A stretch of 64,000 nt of DNA from Clostridium kluyveri DSM 555 (GTDB lineage: Bacteria; Bacillota; Clostridia; Clostridiales; Clostridiaceae): the NCBI RefSeq assembly GCF_000016505.1, contig NC_009706.1:2542001-2606000 (forward strand), in the 5' to 3' direction. The notes below the pieces were generated by a model. It ran no database searches, was not told where the DNA came from, and was given only the letters and a program-made list of their open reading frames with translations. The position numbers and the translations under genes are program-made. How positions within the stretch are numbered: position 1 is the stretch's first letter; each line of letters starts with the position of its first letter. Below, piece after piece: positions 53,379 to 61,683 of this stretch.

Positions 53379-53440
53379 AAATAAGTATTTCTCTATATCA
53401 AACTCCACCTGAACCTCTGAATCACTTGACATTTGCTACT

Positions 53441-54661
53441 TTATTTCTGTTCCAGTTTTCTGATAGCTGGAACCAGTGGACAAAGTACCGAAATTCCAAT
53501 GATTAAAATGCCGGACAGCAAGAACCAATGGCTCACGCCGATTCTGTCGGCAAATGCTCCTGAAAGAATTAAACCAAAAGGCATAGCTAGAGATATGACG
53601 CTCCCTGTTAGAGAAAATACACGTCCCAAATATTCAGGTTTAATTTTCTCCTGAAAAAGGGCTGTTTGAACGCCGCTGTAAAATGGAACTGAAAGTCCCA
53701 TAATTCCACAACACAAAACAAAAAAGATGAATTCATTTGAAGGAAGTAACCCTGAAATAGTCAAACTAACTCCCATCATAAAAATAGACGCTGTTATTAA
53801 GGTGATTCGCTTTTTATAGCCACCAAACAGTCCTAATAACAAACCTCCTGTGAGCATTCCAGAGGCATAGGCTATCTCTGTAATAGAGATATGCATCGGT
53901 GTTCCACCAAAGTGTTCCATGCTGATTAGTGGGTAAAGTGCATTGATTGGCATATAAACTAACATATATAGTGTTCCTATCAATAACAAGGTAAATAATC
54001 CTTTATTTTCTTTCAATACAAAAAGCCCTTGTTTCATCTCTCCAATAAAATTTCGCTTTAAACTCTCTTGCTCTATATTAACCTTGGGAATGTGAACAAG
54101 TGCCACCGCAATACACGCAATCACAGCACCTACCACATCTATGGCTATGATTGCATTTAGTTCCCAAACAGAATATAAAAAAGCCGCAGCAGCTGGACTA
54201 AGAATGTAGCTTATGGACTGCAAAGATTGACTGTAACCAGCACATTTAGTTAATTCTTCTTCTGGCACTAAAAGAGGAGTTACCGCACTTAGTGCAGGAG
54301 AATGGAAAGCTGTTCCAACACTACGAATGAACAAGACTACCATAACTATCCAGACTGGCAGTTCCATGTATATTGCAATAACAGCTAATACCCCACCAGC
54401 CGAAGCAATAATTAAATCAGCACAAATCATAATCATCTTTCGATCATAACGGTCAACCAATACACCAATGGCAGGTCCAAAAACCGCATATGGCAGAAAA
54501 CCAATTAATGAAGCCATTGACAACACCACTGCAGATTGAGTTTTTTCCGTAAGGTAAAAGATAATCGTCATCTGCAGAATAGCACTAGTAATAAGTGAAA
54601 CTGCCTGTCCTGTCCATATAGTAAAAAATTTTTGTTTCCAATTTGAATTTTCTTTTGTCAT
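53441..54661 (-). CDS. Macrolide efflux MFS transporter, Mef(A)-like
   Basis: 406 residues, 12 helices. Long blocks agree with Mef(A)/Mef(E) as I remember it: TIWTGQAVSLITSAILQM, FLPYAVFGPAIGVLVDRYDR, PEEELTKCAGYSQSLQSISYI and KIKPEYLGRVFSLTGS. It exports 14- and 15-membered macrolides in characterised members. There is no msr(D)-type ABC-F gene after it, unlike in streptococcal mef elements. The leader carries an RLR peptide and terminator, so expression is probably macrolide-inducible. AAGGAGAG lies before the ATG. Confidence 0.9.
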   Translation of the reverse strand: MTKENSNWKQKFFTIWTGQAVSLITSAILQMTIIFYLTEKTQSAVVLSMASLIGFLPYAVFGPAIGVLVDRYDRKMIMICADLIIASAGGVLAVIAIYMELPVWIVMVVLFIRSVGTAFHSPALSAVTPLLVPEEELTKCAGYSQSLQSISYILSPAAAAFLYSVWELNAIIAIDVVGAVIACIAVALVHIPKVNIEQESLKRNFIGEMKQGLFVLKENKGLFTLLLIGTLYMLVYMPINALYPLISMEHFGGTPMHISITEIAYASGMLTGGLLLGLFGGYKKRITLITASIFMMGVSLTISGLLPSNEFIFFVLCCGIMGLSVPFYSGVQTALFQEKIKPEYLGRVFSLTGSVISLAMPFGLILSGAFADRIGVSHWFLLSGILIIGISVLCPLVPAIRKLEQK

Positions 54662-54709
54662 ATCTATTCTCTCCTTGCATTTTTATTATTGGTTTTATAC
54701 TGGCTTTAG

Positions 54710-54757
54710 GCAATAAAAAATGCAGGCTAAAATCCGCAATGCGAGCTTTAGTCTGCA
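54710..54757 (-). terminator. Attenuator terminator before the Mef-like gene
   Basis: TGCAGACTAAAG and TTTTAGCCTGCA pair around a loop on the minus strand, followed by TTTTTTATTG. It lies between leader peptide and structural gene. Confidence 0.8.
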
Positions 54758-54896
54758 TACCAACGTTAAAAAGACATAGGAAAAAATATAGTCTCAAATG
54801 GCTACACTTTACCTGTATCTATGCCTCTATTCGTAAAATAAGTACAACAAAAAAGCCCACTTTCATGGATGTTTTTACTACTTTTTTATTGCCAGC

Positions 54897-54920
54897 TTAT
54901 CTTAAACGTACAGAATACAT
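54897..54920 (-). CDS. Leader peptide MYSVRLR of the Mef-like gene
   Basis: Seven codons with a perfect AAAGGAGGA ribosome binding site. The ending Arg-Leu-Arg is the +X+ motif on which macrolide-bound ribosomes stall; the streptococcal mef leader peptide MTASMRLR ends the same way. Stalling would prevent the terminator at 54710-54757 from forming. Confidence 0.8.
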   Translation of the reverse strand: MYSVRLR

Positions 54921-54959
54921 AGATAGAATGTCCTCCTTTAATTCACTAAATTTTATGTC

Positions 54960-54989
54960 ATTTTATCATAAATAATATGATTTTGTCAA
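54960..54989 (-). promoter_or_regulatory. Promoter of the Mef leader transcript
   Basis: On the minus strand TTGACA (54989-54984), 18-bp spacer, TAAAAT (54965-54960). Confidence 0.7.
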
Positions 54990-55191
54990 TTATTATAATT
55001 AATATTAAAATCGAGGATATCGTATAAGAAATCAATATCTAATTTTTATGGAAAATGAGAAAATGCGTTAACACAAGATCATAACTTTAAATTCTTTATA
55101 TGATAACTATTTAGAGAATGAATAAGATCTAAAAACCTGTCCAGCATTCAAATATGCCTATTTGGGTCTGTAAAAAAGTCTGTAAATTATA

Positions 55192-55238
55192 GCTTTCTGT
55201 GATAGGATAAAAATATCATAGAAAGCCGTTTTTTCACA
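55192..55238 (+). terminator. Hairpin with T-run
   Basis: GCTTTCTGTGAT and ATCATAGAAAGC are followed by CGTTTTTTC. No plus-strand gene ends just upstream; it may be left from a lost gene. Confidence 0.6.
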
Positions 55239-55290
55239 GATCCTTGCCTTCCTACTATGATTGCTCTTAATGTTGAATAATATAGCTCAA

Positions 55291-55698
55291 TTATGACGAA
55301 ATCGCATCCAATGTATCCTCTTTATTTGAATCAATGTTGACTGTAATTTTATTTGGCATACAGACTATAATTTGATACTTCTTACTTATCCACCCGGTAT
55401 CAGAACAAACCTCTTTCGGACATATTTTTCTATCCATTTCTAACATTCTTACTTTTCCATTCTTCGTTTCTATATACCCATAGTTATTATTAAAATTAAA
55501 CTTATAAACTTTACTCTTATTATCTTTATTAAGAGGCAAGTCTTTAACTATTTTCCCTTGTACCTTAACAATTATTTTCTCTTTATTACCTGTATTTTTT
55601 TCAGTATAGTTCATCACATATATAGAGAATACTGATATTATGATTATAAATATGAATATTCCATAAAAAACCTTGTTCAATTTGGTTAATGATTTCAT
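55291..55698 (-). CDS. NusG domain II-containing membrane-anchored protein
   Basis: 135 residues. N-terminal helix (FYGIFIFIIIISVFSIYVM) and a small beta-domain with KICPKEVCSDTGWIS...IVCMPNKITV, which defines the NusG_II family of clostridia. Located on the outside of the membrane; often near FMN-linked redox genes, function not established. Confidence 0.85.
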   Translation of the reverse strand: MKSLTKLNKVFYGIFIFIIIISVFSIYVMNYTEKNTGNKEKIIVKVQGKIVKDLPLNKDNKSKVYKFNFNNNYGYIETKNGKVRMLEMDRKICPKEVCSDTGWISKKYQIIVCMPNKITVNIDSNKEDTLDAISS

Positions 55699-55771
55699 TT
55701 TTTCTCACCCACTAATGTTAATATTCATATAAATTCACTCTTACAGTTTGATTTTATCATATTTTCACTGA

Positions 55772-55815
55772 CCAAGGCAAAATAAAAAAACTATCTCTAG
55801 ACCCTATTTTGCCTT
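55772..55815. terminator. Hairpin between 55291 gene upstream region and DnaA boxes
   Basis: AAGGCAAAA and TTTTGCCTT arms; T-rich on the minus strand loop side. Direction uncertain. Confidence 0.45.
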
Positions 55816-55842
55816 GTGTTTTATTTCCTATTAATTCACAAG

Positions 55843-55882
55843 TTATCAACAACTTATCCACAGGTTATCCACATTATCCACA
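55843..55882 (+). promoter_or_regulatory. Cluster of four DnaA boxes
   Basis: TTATCAACA (55843-55851) and TTATCCACA at 55854-55862, 55865-55873 and 55874-55882; starts 11, 11 and 9 bp apart, same orientation. A terminator-like stem follows at 55917-55940, as at the 23.9-kb site. Confidence 0.8.
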
Positions 55883-56100
55883 ATATTCTACTAACTTCTT
55901 GAAATAAAAAAATAAGTACCAAAACATTGTTGGTACTTTCATATAAGTGAGATTGATAGGTATTTATAACTTAAGAATAATATTATTTTAGATGAAGGTA
56001 GCATATATTATTTATAGTTATCATAATATAGTATAACTATTAATTGTTATGATATTATTTACTAATTGTTAAATAATATTTATACTTTAAATATATGTTA

Positions 56101-56315
56101 ATGTAAAAATAAGCACCTATTCATTTAGGATGCTTATTTTAACGTTTTTCTATTTCAAGAGTACAGTAAACATATAACTTATGTTGGTTGCATCTATATT
56201 TAACGTGTCCTGCAACCACAGACACAGCTTTACATATCCTCAATGCCTTGGAATATAATACTATGTTACATATTTATATTGTATTCACTAATTGTTATGA
56301 TATCATTATGCGTAT
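56101..56315 (-). ncRNA. Repeat element B: putative pseudoknot RNA with terminator
   Basis: Minus-strand core 56225-56186: GTGTC, GGTTGCA, GGACAC, then TGCAACC; terminator 56135-56111 with T-rich tail; TAACAATTAG...ATACAAT box near 56300-56280. Tandem with element C. The stretch 55940-56100 contains only similar AT-rich boxes (AATTGTTATGATAT). Confidence 0.55.
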
Positions 56316-56324
56316 GTTAAAAGA

Positions 56325-56460
56325 TATAAAAATAAGCACTCTAAATGACGAGCGCTTATTTTCAATATTATTCTATTTTAAAGGAGAGCAAACTTATACC
56401 ATCCTATGGCAGTTGCATTTGAGTTTTAAGTATCCTGCAACTACAGACACCAGTTTGGTA
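56325..56460 (-). ncRNA. Repeat element C: putative pseudoknot RNA with terminator
   Basis: Minus-strand core 56450-56410: GTGTC, GTTGCA, GGATAC, then TGCAACTG; terminator 56357-56334 (AAGCGCTC/GAGTGCTT). The change GRCAC to GATAC keeps pairing with GTGTC by a G-T pair, which favours a conserved structure. Confidence 0.55.
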
Positions 56461-56492
56461 ATTACCATTATTTAAAGATTTTTTATTTATTT

Positions 56493-56711
56493 TTAATTGA
56501 CACTAAAATATCTAATAAATATAGAAAGTTGAAATTGCATATTAGTATATCCATCAAATATAATCAATCCTGGATCAGGTTTTGGTATTACTTCAACTTC
56601 ACAGTTTCTATTTAATCTTTTATGTTCAAATTTAATTTCTTTTATTTTACTTTCTAAGTCTTCTAATTTATTTGTACTATAAACTACAGTAGCATTTGGA
56701 AAATCATACAT
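56493..56711 (-). CDS. Small hypothetical protein (72 residues)
   Basis: ATG at 56711 preceded by AAGGGTGAG. Sequence MYDFPNATVVYSTNKLEDLESKIKEIKFEHKRLN...PDPGLIIFDGY: a beta strand, a charged helix, then strands. No family recognised. It lies directly upstream of element C on the same strand. Confidence 0.5.
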   Translation of the reverse strand: MYDFPNATVVYSTNKLEDLESKIKEIKFEHKRLNRNCEVEVIPKPDPGLIIFDGYTNMQFQLSIFIRYFSVN

Positions 56712-56855
56712 TATACTCACCCTTTCAAATAGTTATTCTTCTTTCCTCTAAGATTATTTTCTTAGGACACTTATAATTATATATGGTATTTATTACAGTT
56801 TAATGTCATATTTATTAACTATTTATAACAAATTTCATTATTCCATGAATAAAAT

Positions 56856-56895
56856 GAAAATAGGCACTGTCCAAGCATTGCCTATTTCTGACATA
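56856..56895 (-). terminator. Terminator after the pentapeptide-repeat fragment
   Basis: AAATAGGCA and TGCCTATTT arms, T-rich on the minus strand. Confidence 0.75.
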
Positions 56896-56917
56896 TATAT
56901 AATACAAAGGATTATTT

Positions 56918-57139
56918 TTATTTACGGTTTCCCGTATGTGAATCTCCCTTAGCCGTATTGATTTGGGCTTGGGTAAGAAAAATACTATTTGTTAGATTAG
57001 CTCCACTAAGATCGGTATCTCTTAAATCAGCTCCAATTAGATCAGCCCAGCTTAAATCGACTCCTCTAATATTTGCCGCAATAAGACAGGCTCCCCTCAA
57101 ATCTGCAGCTCTAAGGTTAGTTTTTCTCAGATCAATTCC
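56918..57139 (-). pseudogene. Pentapeptide-repeat protein, 3' fragment
   Basis: IDLRKTNLRAADLRGACLIAANIRGVDLSWADLIGADLRDTDLSGANLTNS shows A(D/N)LxX repeats forming a right-handed beta-helix, ending FLTQAQINTAKGDSHTG. An in-frame stop precedes the first repeat, and known full-length relatives have about 200 or more residues, so the 5' part is lost. Confidence 0.75.
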
Positions 57140-57200
57140 TTAGTATACTTATCTTTGTATGTATATATCATATTTATTTACCTCATTTTAGAAAAATAGT

Positions 57201-58091
57201 TTACAATTTTATTTTATTTATGAAATCATACTTTTTTATTGTAACGGGTGTAACTGGTTCACCGTAAAAATCTATTGGCTCTCCTGTTACTTCACAATCA
57301 AATTGTTCTAATATTCTTATAGTTATATCTCTAGCTTCAATAAAAACCTTCTCTACATCAAGATTAAAAATTTCATTTAGTGAAAATATAATCATTTTTT
57401 TACCTATTCCTAAGCTCCGTAACTTTCTATTAACTGCAAATCTCCCCAAATGCCATTGATTACTTTCAACCCAACCGGCCAACACTCCTATGATATCTTC
57501 TCCTACTTTTGCACACCACCAAATCGGATTTAACCCTTTATCTATAGGTATTAATTTTTCAGGAATATTTTGCTCATAAGTAAATACTTCTATTGCTAAC
57601 CTAATTGCATCATCCATATAATTTGACGAGACTTTCTCTATTTTTATTCGACGATTATCTTTTATGAGATTATTTTTTAATGCAAGAAGATGAAATTCTT
57701 TAAATGCTTTTGCAATGCCATTATTGCCATCCTCATATCCAAAATGCAGGATTTGATTAATAAACTTATTAGACTCATAATCTCCATTTATTATGGCTTT
57801 CATACCTAATGGTAGCATACTAATATATTTCATTCTTTTGTCAGTATGAGATTTCTCTATTTTAATAAAATCTTTAACTGCTAAGTTATTAAGAATTCTG
57901 CTTAACGAGGCCTTATCAATTCCTAACTGAATTACTAATTCATTAAAAGCAACAATTCCATTTCGTTTAAGGTAACTTAGTATATGTGCTTGAGCTAATG
58001 TTAATTCAGAATTTAGACAATTATGATTAAGTAAACCTAATTCTCTTATAATTAGTCGCAGTTCTTTCCTTACTATTTCAACTTCATTCAA
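57201..58091 (-). CDS. MarR regulator fused to a GNAT acetyltransferase
   Basis: About 296 residues from a TTG at 58091 (AAAGGA 9 bases upstream; the ATG at 58100 touches the AAAGGA and an earlier TTG at 58124 lies in the operator). Winged helix TLAQAHILSYLKRNGIVAFNELVIQLGIDKASLSRILNNL, then a GNAT domain from about residue 150 with GRFAVNRKLRSLGIGKKMI. Family known as MarR-GNAT; likely self-regulated through the palindrome over its start. Confidence 0.87.
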   Translation of the reverse strand: MNEVEIVRKELRLIIRELGLLNHNCLNSELTLAQAHILSYLKRNGIVAFNELVIQLGIDKASLSRILNNLAVKDFIKIEKSHTDKRMKYISMLPLGMKAIINGDYESNKFINQILHFGYEDGNNGIAKAFKEFHLLALKNNLIKDNRRIKIEKVSSNYMDDAIRLAIEVFTYEQNIPEKLIPIDKGLNPIWWCAKVGEDIIGVLAGWVESNQWHLGRFAVNRKLRSLGIGKKMIIFSLNEIFNLDVEKVFIEARDITIRILEQFDCEVTGEPIDFYGEPVTPVTIKKYDFINKIKL

Positions 58092-58103
58092 TCTAATCAT
58101 TCC

Positions 58104-58126
58104 TTTTGTTGATATTATCAACAAAA
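58104..58126. promoter_or_regulatory. MarR operator overlapping the gene start
   Basis: TTTTGTTGATA-t-TATCAACAAAA, perfect 11-bp arms. Confidence 0.7.
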
Positions 58127-58133
58127 TTATACT

Positions 58134-58337
58134 CTATTGAGATGTATGTTTCAATACAGATTTCATAGATTTACTTATAAAATCATTTGTATATTCAAGA
58201 TGTTTTCGCATTGCTGCAGAGGCTTCAGAAGCATCATGAACTTCAATTGCTTTAACAATATCTTCATGCTGCTTCTTAACAATATTTCTGCTCTCCGAAC
58301 TTTTAAACATGTTTTCCACTACCTCTTCAATATCGGA
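58134..58337 (-). pseudogene. GntR (FCD) regulator, C-terminal part cut by IS3
   Basis: SDIEEVVENMFKSSESRNIVKKQHEDIVKAIEVHDASEASAAMRKHLEYTND is the end of an FCD domain. The rest of the gene lies beyond the insertion element at 59714-60250. Confidence 0.85.
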
Positions 58338-58389
58338 TTAACCCCCTCGTTTTGGACAGAATCTAATAAATTCTTCATTTCTATTAAAT

Positions 58390-59342
58390 TTAGACCCTTA
58401 TTTGAATGTTTGTTAGGTTTTCTTCAAAATAAAGGTTATAAAATTCATGTGGAGCCATAAATCTTAAACTTGAATGTAATCTCCTATTATTGTAGAATTC
58501 CATAAATTCATTTACTATTTTGTATGCTTCTCCATAGCTTTGAAATTCATTAATTTTTAAACACTCATCCTCAAGTATTCTGTGAAATGATTCTACATGT
58601 GCGTTTTTATTTGGCGTCTTCACTGGTATTCTCTCATGTTCAATTTTAAGTTCTTCACAGCATTCATCAAATTTATGACTTATAAACTGGGGTCCGTTGT
58701 CTGTTCTTATTACTGGCTTTTTAGAGTCTTCCTCAAACAAGTTTCTTCTTATTAAGCACTTCCTCAGTAGTGCTGCAGCATCTTTAGCCTCACAGTGTAA
58801 ACCCATGTGGTAATCTATAATGCTCCTATCAAAGATATCAATTAAATTTAGTAAGTAGAAGAATTTATCCTCACCTTCTATATAGCCATATTTTATATCC
58901 ATTTCCCATAGTTGATTTGAGCCTGTTATAGTTCTGTTAATTGCAATATTTCTCTTTATTTTAGTTCTAATTATTCTCTGATCTTTAAGTATTCTGAGCT
59001 CTTTGCAAAGCCGATAAACCTTCTTATGATTAATCACAAGATTACAATATTTTCTTAAATGGTAAGTTATTTTTCTATATCCATAGTTAATAGCATCCCC
59101 GTCAATGGCCTCCAAAATAAATTCCTTAATCTGATCATCGCATACTTTCTCACCATCTCTGTTTATACTATATCCTTTTGGCTTTCCACCTTTAGGCCTA
59201 GTCTTTTCTTTGCCTTCTACACTTAAATTATAGTAATATGTTGATCTTCCGAGTTTAACTACTTTAAGTACAAATACTGCATTGTATCCTTGCTCTATAT
59301 ACTTTTTAGCTATTTCTACTTTTTCCTTAATTGAGGGTTTGA
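58390..59342 (-). CDS. IS3 transposase OrfB (made by -1 frameshift from OrfA)
   Basis: The frame starts at the A7 slippery run and contains VEIAKKYIEQGYNAVFVLKVV, HTH_21-like YGYRKITYHLRK, and the catalytic DDE: DIKYG, TDNGPQF and the Glu in AHVESFHRILEDE. Intact to LTNIQIRV. Not started by its own strong ribosome binding site, consistent with frameshift expression. Confidence 0.88.
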
Positions 59343-59645
59343 TTTTTTTATTAAATCTCTAAGAATTGCTATTTCTAAATCTTTTTCTCCTAACAATTTT
59401 TTTAGATGATCATTTTCTTTTGTTACCTCTGTCAGCTCATTTTCAAGTTCTTTTTCTCCCTCAACTAAAGCTTTTCTACCAGGCTTAATTTTAATCTCAT
59501 CCTTATCCTTAGAATTCCTTATCCACGTAAATATAGTTGATTTTGAGAGCCCATGTCTCCTTGATACCAGTGAAACATTTCCTACTTCTTTCACTTCTCT
59601 TAATACCTCTTCTTTTAATTCTTTCGTATAACTTTTTCCTTTCAT
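59316..59645 (-). CDS. IS3 transposase OrfA
   Basis: 109 residues: SYTKELKEEVLREVKEVGNVSLVSRRHGLSKSTIFTWIRN is the DNA-binding helix-turn-helix, followed by a leucine-zipper-like coil (ELENELTEVTKENDHLKKLL). A7 at 59349-59343 near its 3' end is a classic -1 frameshift signal. Confidence 0.9.
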   Translation of the reverse strand: MKGKSYTKELKEEVLREVKEVGNVSLVSRRHGLSKSTIFTWIRNSKDKDEIKIKPGRKALVEGEKELENELTEVTKENDHLKKLLGEKDLEIAILRDLIKKSNPQLRKK

Positions 59646-59713
59646 AGTTTACCTCCAATCACTTTCTACATTATAATAAATATAGATGTAATGGTCCAAA
59701 CCTATTTAGGGGC

Positions 59714-60250
59714 TTAAGAGATATATTTTTCTATCAGATAGGAAACCGCATACATCACATTGGAAACAAGGCAATTTTCTGATGCCTGCACAATCTTATA
59801 ATGTATTTTTTTATCGATCTCAGCACTTTTTTCATAGTTTTCTTCACTATTAAATAAATTGATTAGTTCTTTTATTTCCTGAAGCTTGGCATCATTAATA
59901 TTCACTGCTGCTAAAGCAGCTGTTTCAGGCTCAATTATTTTCCTTAATTCTAAAATTTCATTTGTTTTACTTCCATGAAGCATAAAAGTTATTGAAAGGG
60001 GTTCCAACAGACTGTCTTCAAAGCTTTCTTTTATATAATTTCCTTCACCTTGTCTGCACTCAACTATTCCCAGCATCTCCAAAGATCTTAAAGCTTCCCT
60101 GATTGATGTTCTGCTGACATTAAGCTGTTCACACAAATCTCTTTCAGAAGGTAATCTATCTCCACATCTTAATTCACCTTTTTTTATTATATCTTTAATC
60201 TGTTCTATAACCTGTTCGAAAACCTTTGTATTTTTTATTTCGCTAAACAC
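59714..60250 (-). pseudogene. GntR/FCD regulator, N-terminal part
   Basis: 178 codons. Winged helix (GDRLPSERDLCEQLNVSRTSIREALRSLEMLGIVECRQGEGNYI) and the first helices of an FCD domain. The stop TAA is in the IS target repeat. It is likely the broken repressor of lrgAB, with the operator still present at 61349-61373. Confidence 0.88.
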
Positions 60251-60271
60251 TTTAAAATTCCTCCATTCGAT

Positions 60272-60976
60272 TTAATTAAAAAACACAAAAAATATATTCC
60301 ACATAATTGGAGCTAGAAAAACGGTAATAATCCCTGAAATCGCCATAGTCAAACCACTCATTGCTCCCTCCGTTTCTCCTGATTCCATCGCCCTTGCAGT
60401 TCCAATCGCATGAGAAGATGCCCCCATTGCAATCCCAAATGCAACTTTATCATTAATTCTAAAAATTCTATATAAAATCGGCCCTAAGATCGAACCTATG
60501 ATACCAGTAAGTATAATTGCTACAACGGTAACTGATTGTATTCCGCCTAATTGCTTCGAAACTGCCATTCCAATTGGTGTCGTAATCGATTTAGGCATTA
60601 AAGATTTTATAAGTATATCAGATACTTTAAAAAATTTAGAAAACATAATTACAAAAATAATTCCGAATATATCACCACATAAAATACTTATGATTATAGG
60701 CAAAGCATTTTTTTTGAATAAGGAAAATCTTTTGTACACAGGCAAGGCCAATGCAACTGTTGCTGGATATAGAAAAAATGAGATAAGCTGACCTCCAATA
60801 TTAAAATCTTCATATTTTATATGCAGTTTTGCAAGTAATATAATCAATATAGCTATGGCTATTAACAAAGGGTTAAAAATTGAAAGTTTTATTTTTTTGT
60901 TTATATAAACTCCTATTTCATAAGCAACTAACGATAGTAATACGCCAAATACAGGAGAACTAGTAATTTCATTCAT
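60272..60976 (-). CDS. lrgB: LrgB-like membrane protein
   Basis: 234 residues, six or seven helices, with LMPKSITTPIGMAVSKQLGG and MGASSHAIGTARAMESGETEGAMSGL, the two LrgB signatures. Member of the CidB/LrgB family, holin-like or organic-acid transporter. 8-bp overlap with lrgA. Confidence 0.92.
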   Translation of the reverse strand: MNEITSSPVFGVLLSLVAYEIGVYINKKIKLSIFNPLLIAIAILIILLAKLHIKYEDFNIGGQLISFFLYPATVALALPVYKRFSLFKKNALPIIISILCGDIFGIIFVIMFSKFFKVSDILIKSLMPKSITTPIGMAVSKQLGGIQSVTVVAIILTGIIGSILGPILYRIFRINDKVAFGIAMGASSHAIGTARAMESGETEGAMSGLTMAISGIITVFLAPIMWNIFFVFFN

Positions 60977-61322
60977 GTAAGCTTCCTCTTCTAAAAAATT
61001 TTACGATATAAGCTGTTATTAACCAAACCACTACTGTTGAAATAATTAAAATGCTTATAAACCCTACCCATTTTCCTTTCAATATTGCAAATGATGTTGC
61101 CAGACCTACTCCGGCAGGGATAAACAAAAAAGACATATTTGACAATAAGAATTCACATACATCCTCAATCATTTCGACTTTAATTATTCCTTTTTGCAGT
61201 GCCAGAAAAAGTAGAATTAAGCCAATAACAGAGCCTGGGATTGGTAAGTGTAGCAGTATTTGCAATACTTGTCCAATAAAATATGTAACTAAAATAATCA
61301 TTAACTGTTTCAAATATTTCAT
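60969..61322 (-). CDS. lrgA: LrgA/CidA-like membrane protein
   Basis: 117 residues, four helices, ILLHLPIPGSVIGLILLFLAL and LLSNMSFLFIPAGVGLATSF match the LrgA family. Partner of LrgB; order lrgA-lrgB-gntR in one operon. Confidence 0.92.
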   Translation of the reverse strand: MKYLKQLMIILVTYFIGQVLQILLHLPIPGSVIGLILLFLALQKGIIKVEMIEDVCEFLLSNMSFLFIPAGVGLATSFAILKGKWVGFISILIISTVVVWLITAYIVKFFRRGSLHE

Positions 61323-61348
61323 TAAATTTTTCCGCCTTTCTACAATTC

Positions 61349-61373
61349 AATTGGTATTATGGTAATACCAATT
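61349..61373. promoter_or_regulatory. GntR-type operator of lrgAB
   Basis: AATTGGTATT-atggt-AATACCAATT, perfect 10-bp arms of the FCD consensus TTGGTnn…ACCAA. A promoter TTGCAA-N17-TATACT stands just upstream on the minus strand, so binding would block its start. Confidence 0.8.
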
Positions 61374-61571
61374 AAGTTTAGTATACTACCCTTTGCCATA
61401 TATTGCAATAGCCATGAGCTAATATATTTACTTAATTTACAGAAACATCCTATAGAATTACTTATCCATACTCATCTTCCACTTTGAAGAAACTGAAGGT
61501 GTTAGAAATAATAGTCTTTGGTTAAAAATTTGTCTTTAAAAATACAAGAGGTAGGCATATTAATCAATTCA

Positions 61572-61600
61572 TTGACACCTATAAAATAGAATGATATAAT
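61572..61600 (+). promoter_or_regulatory. Strong promoter of the crotonase gene
   Basis: TTGACA (61572-61577), 17-bp spacer, TATAAT (61595-61600), the exact consensus. Confidence 0.85.
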
Positions 61601-61615
61601 AGACAGAACGGTCTA
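61600..61615. promoter_or_regulatory. TetR-type operator over the crotonase promoter
   Basis: TAGAC-agaacg-GTCTA at the start of transcription, resembling operators of TetR proteins of the QacR/LmrA kind. No TetR gene is adjacent. Confidence 0.6.
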
Positions 61616-61683
61616 TTATATACTGAAAAGGAGATGAATTAAATAAAAGATAAATTAAAATTATTAAGGCAGGAGGCTTTATA

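Larger units (their letters stand above)
58342..59713 (-). mobile_element. IS3-family insertion sequence, complete
   Basis: About 1372 bp between TTAA direct repeats (58338-58341 and 59714-59717). Ends share CCCC and GTTTGGAC/GTTTTGGAC blocks in inverted orientation. Contains orfA and a DDE orfB joined by a -1 slippery site. It interrupts a GntR gene. Confidence 0.85.

Noticed and set aside
56188-56475. 95-codon plus-strand frame
   Set aside because: It runs antisense through the two tandem RNA-like elements B and C including both terminators, so it is most likely accidental.
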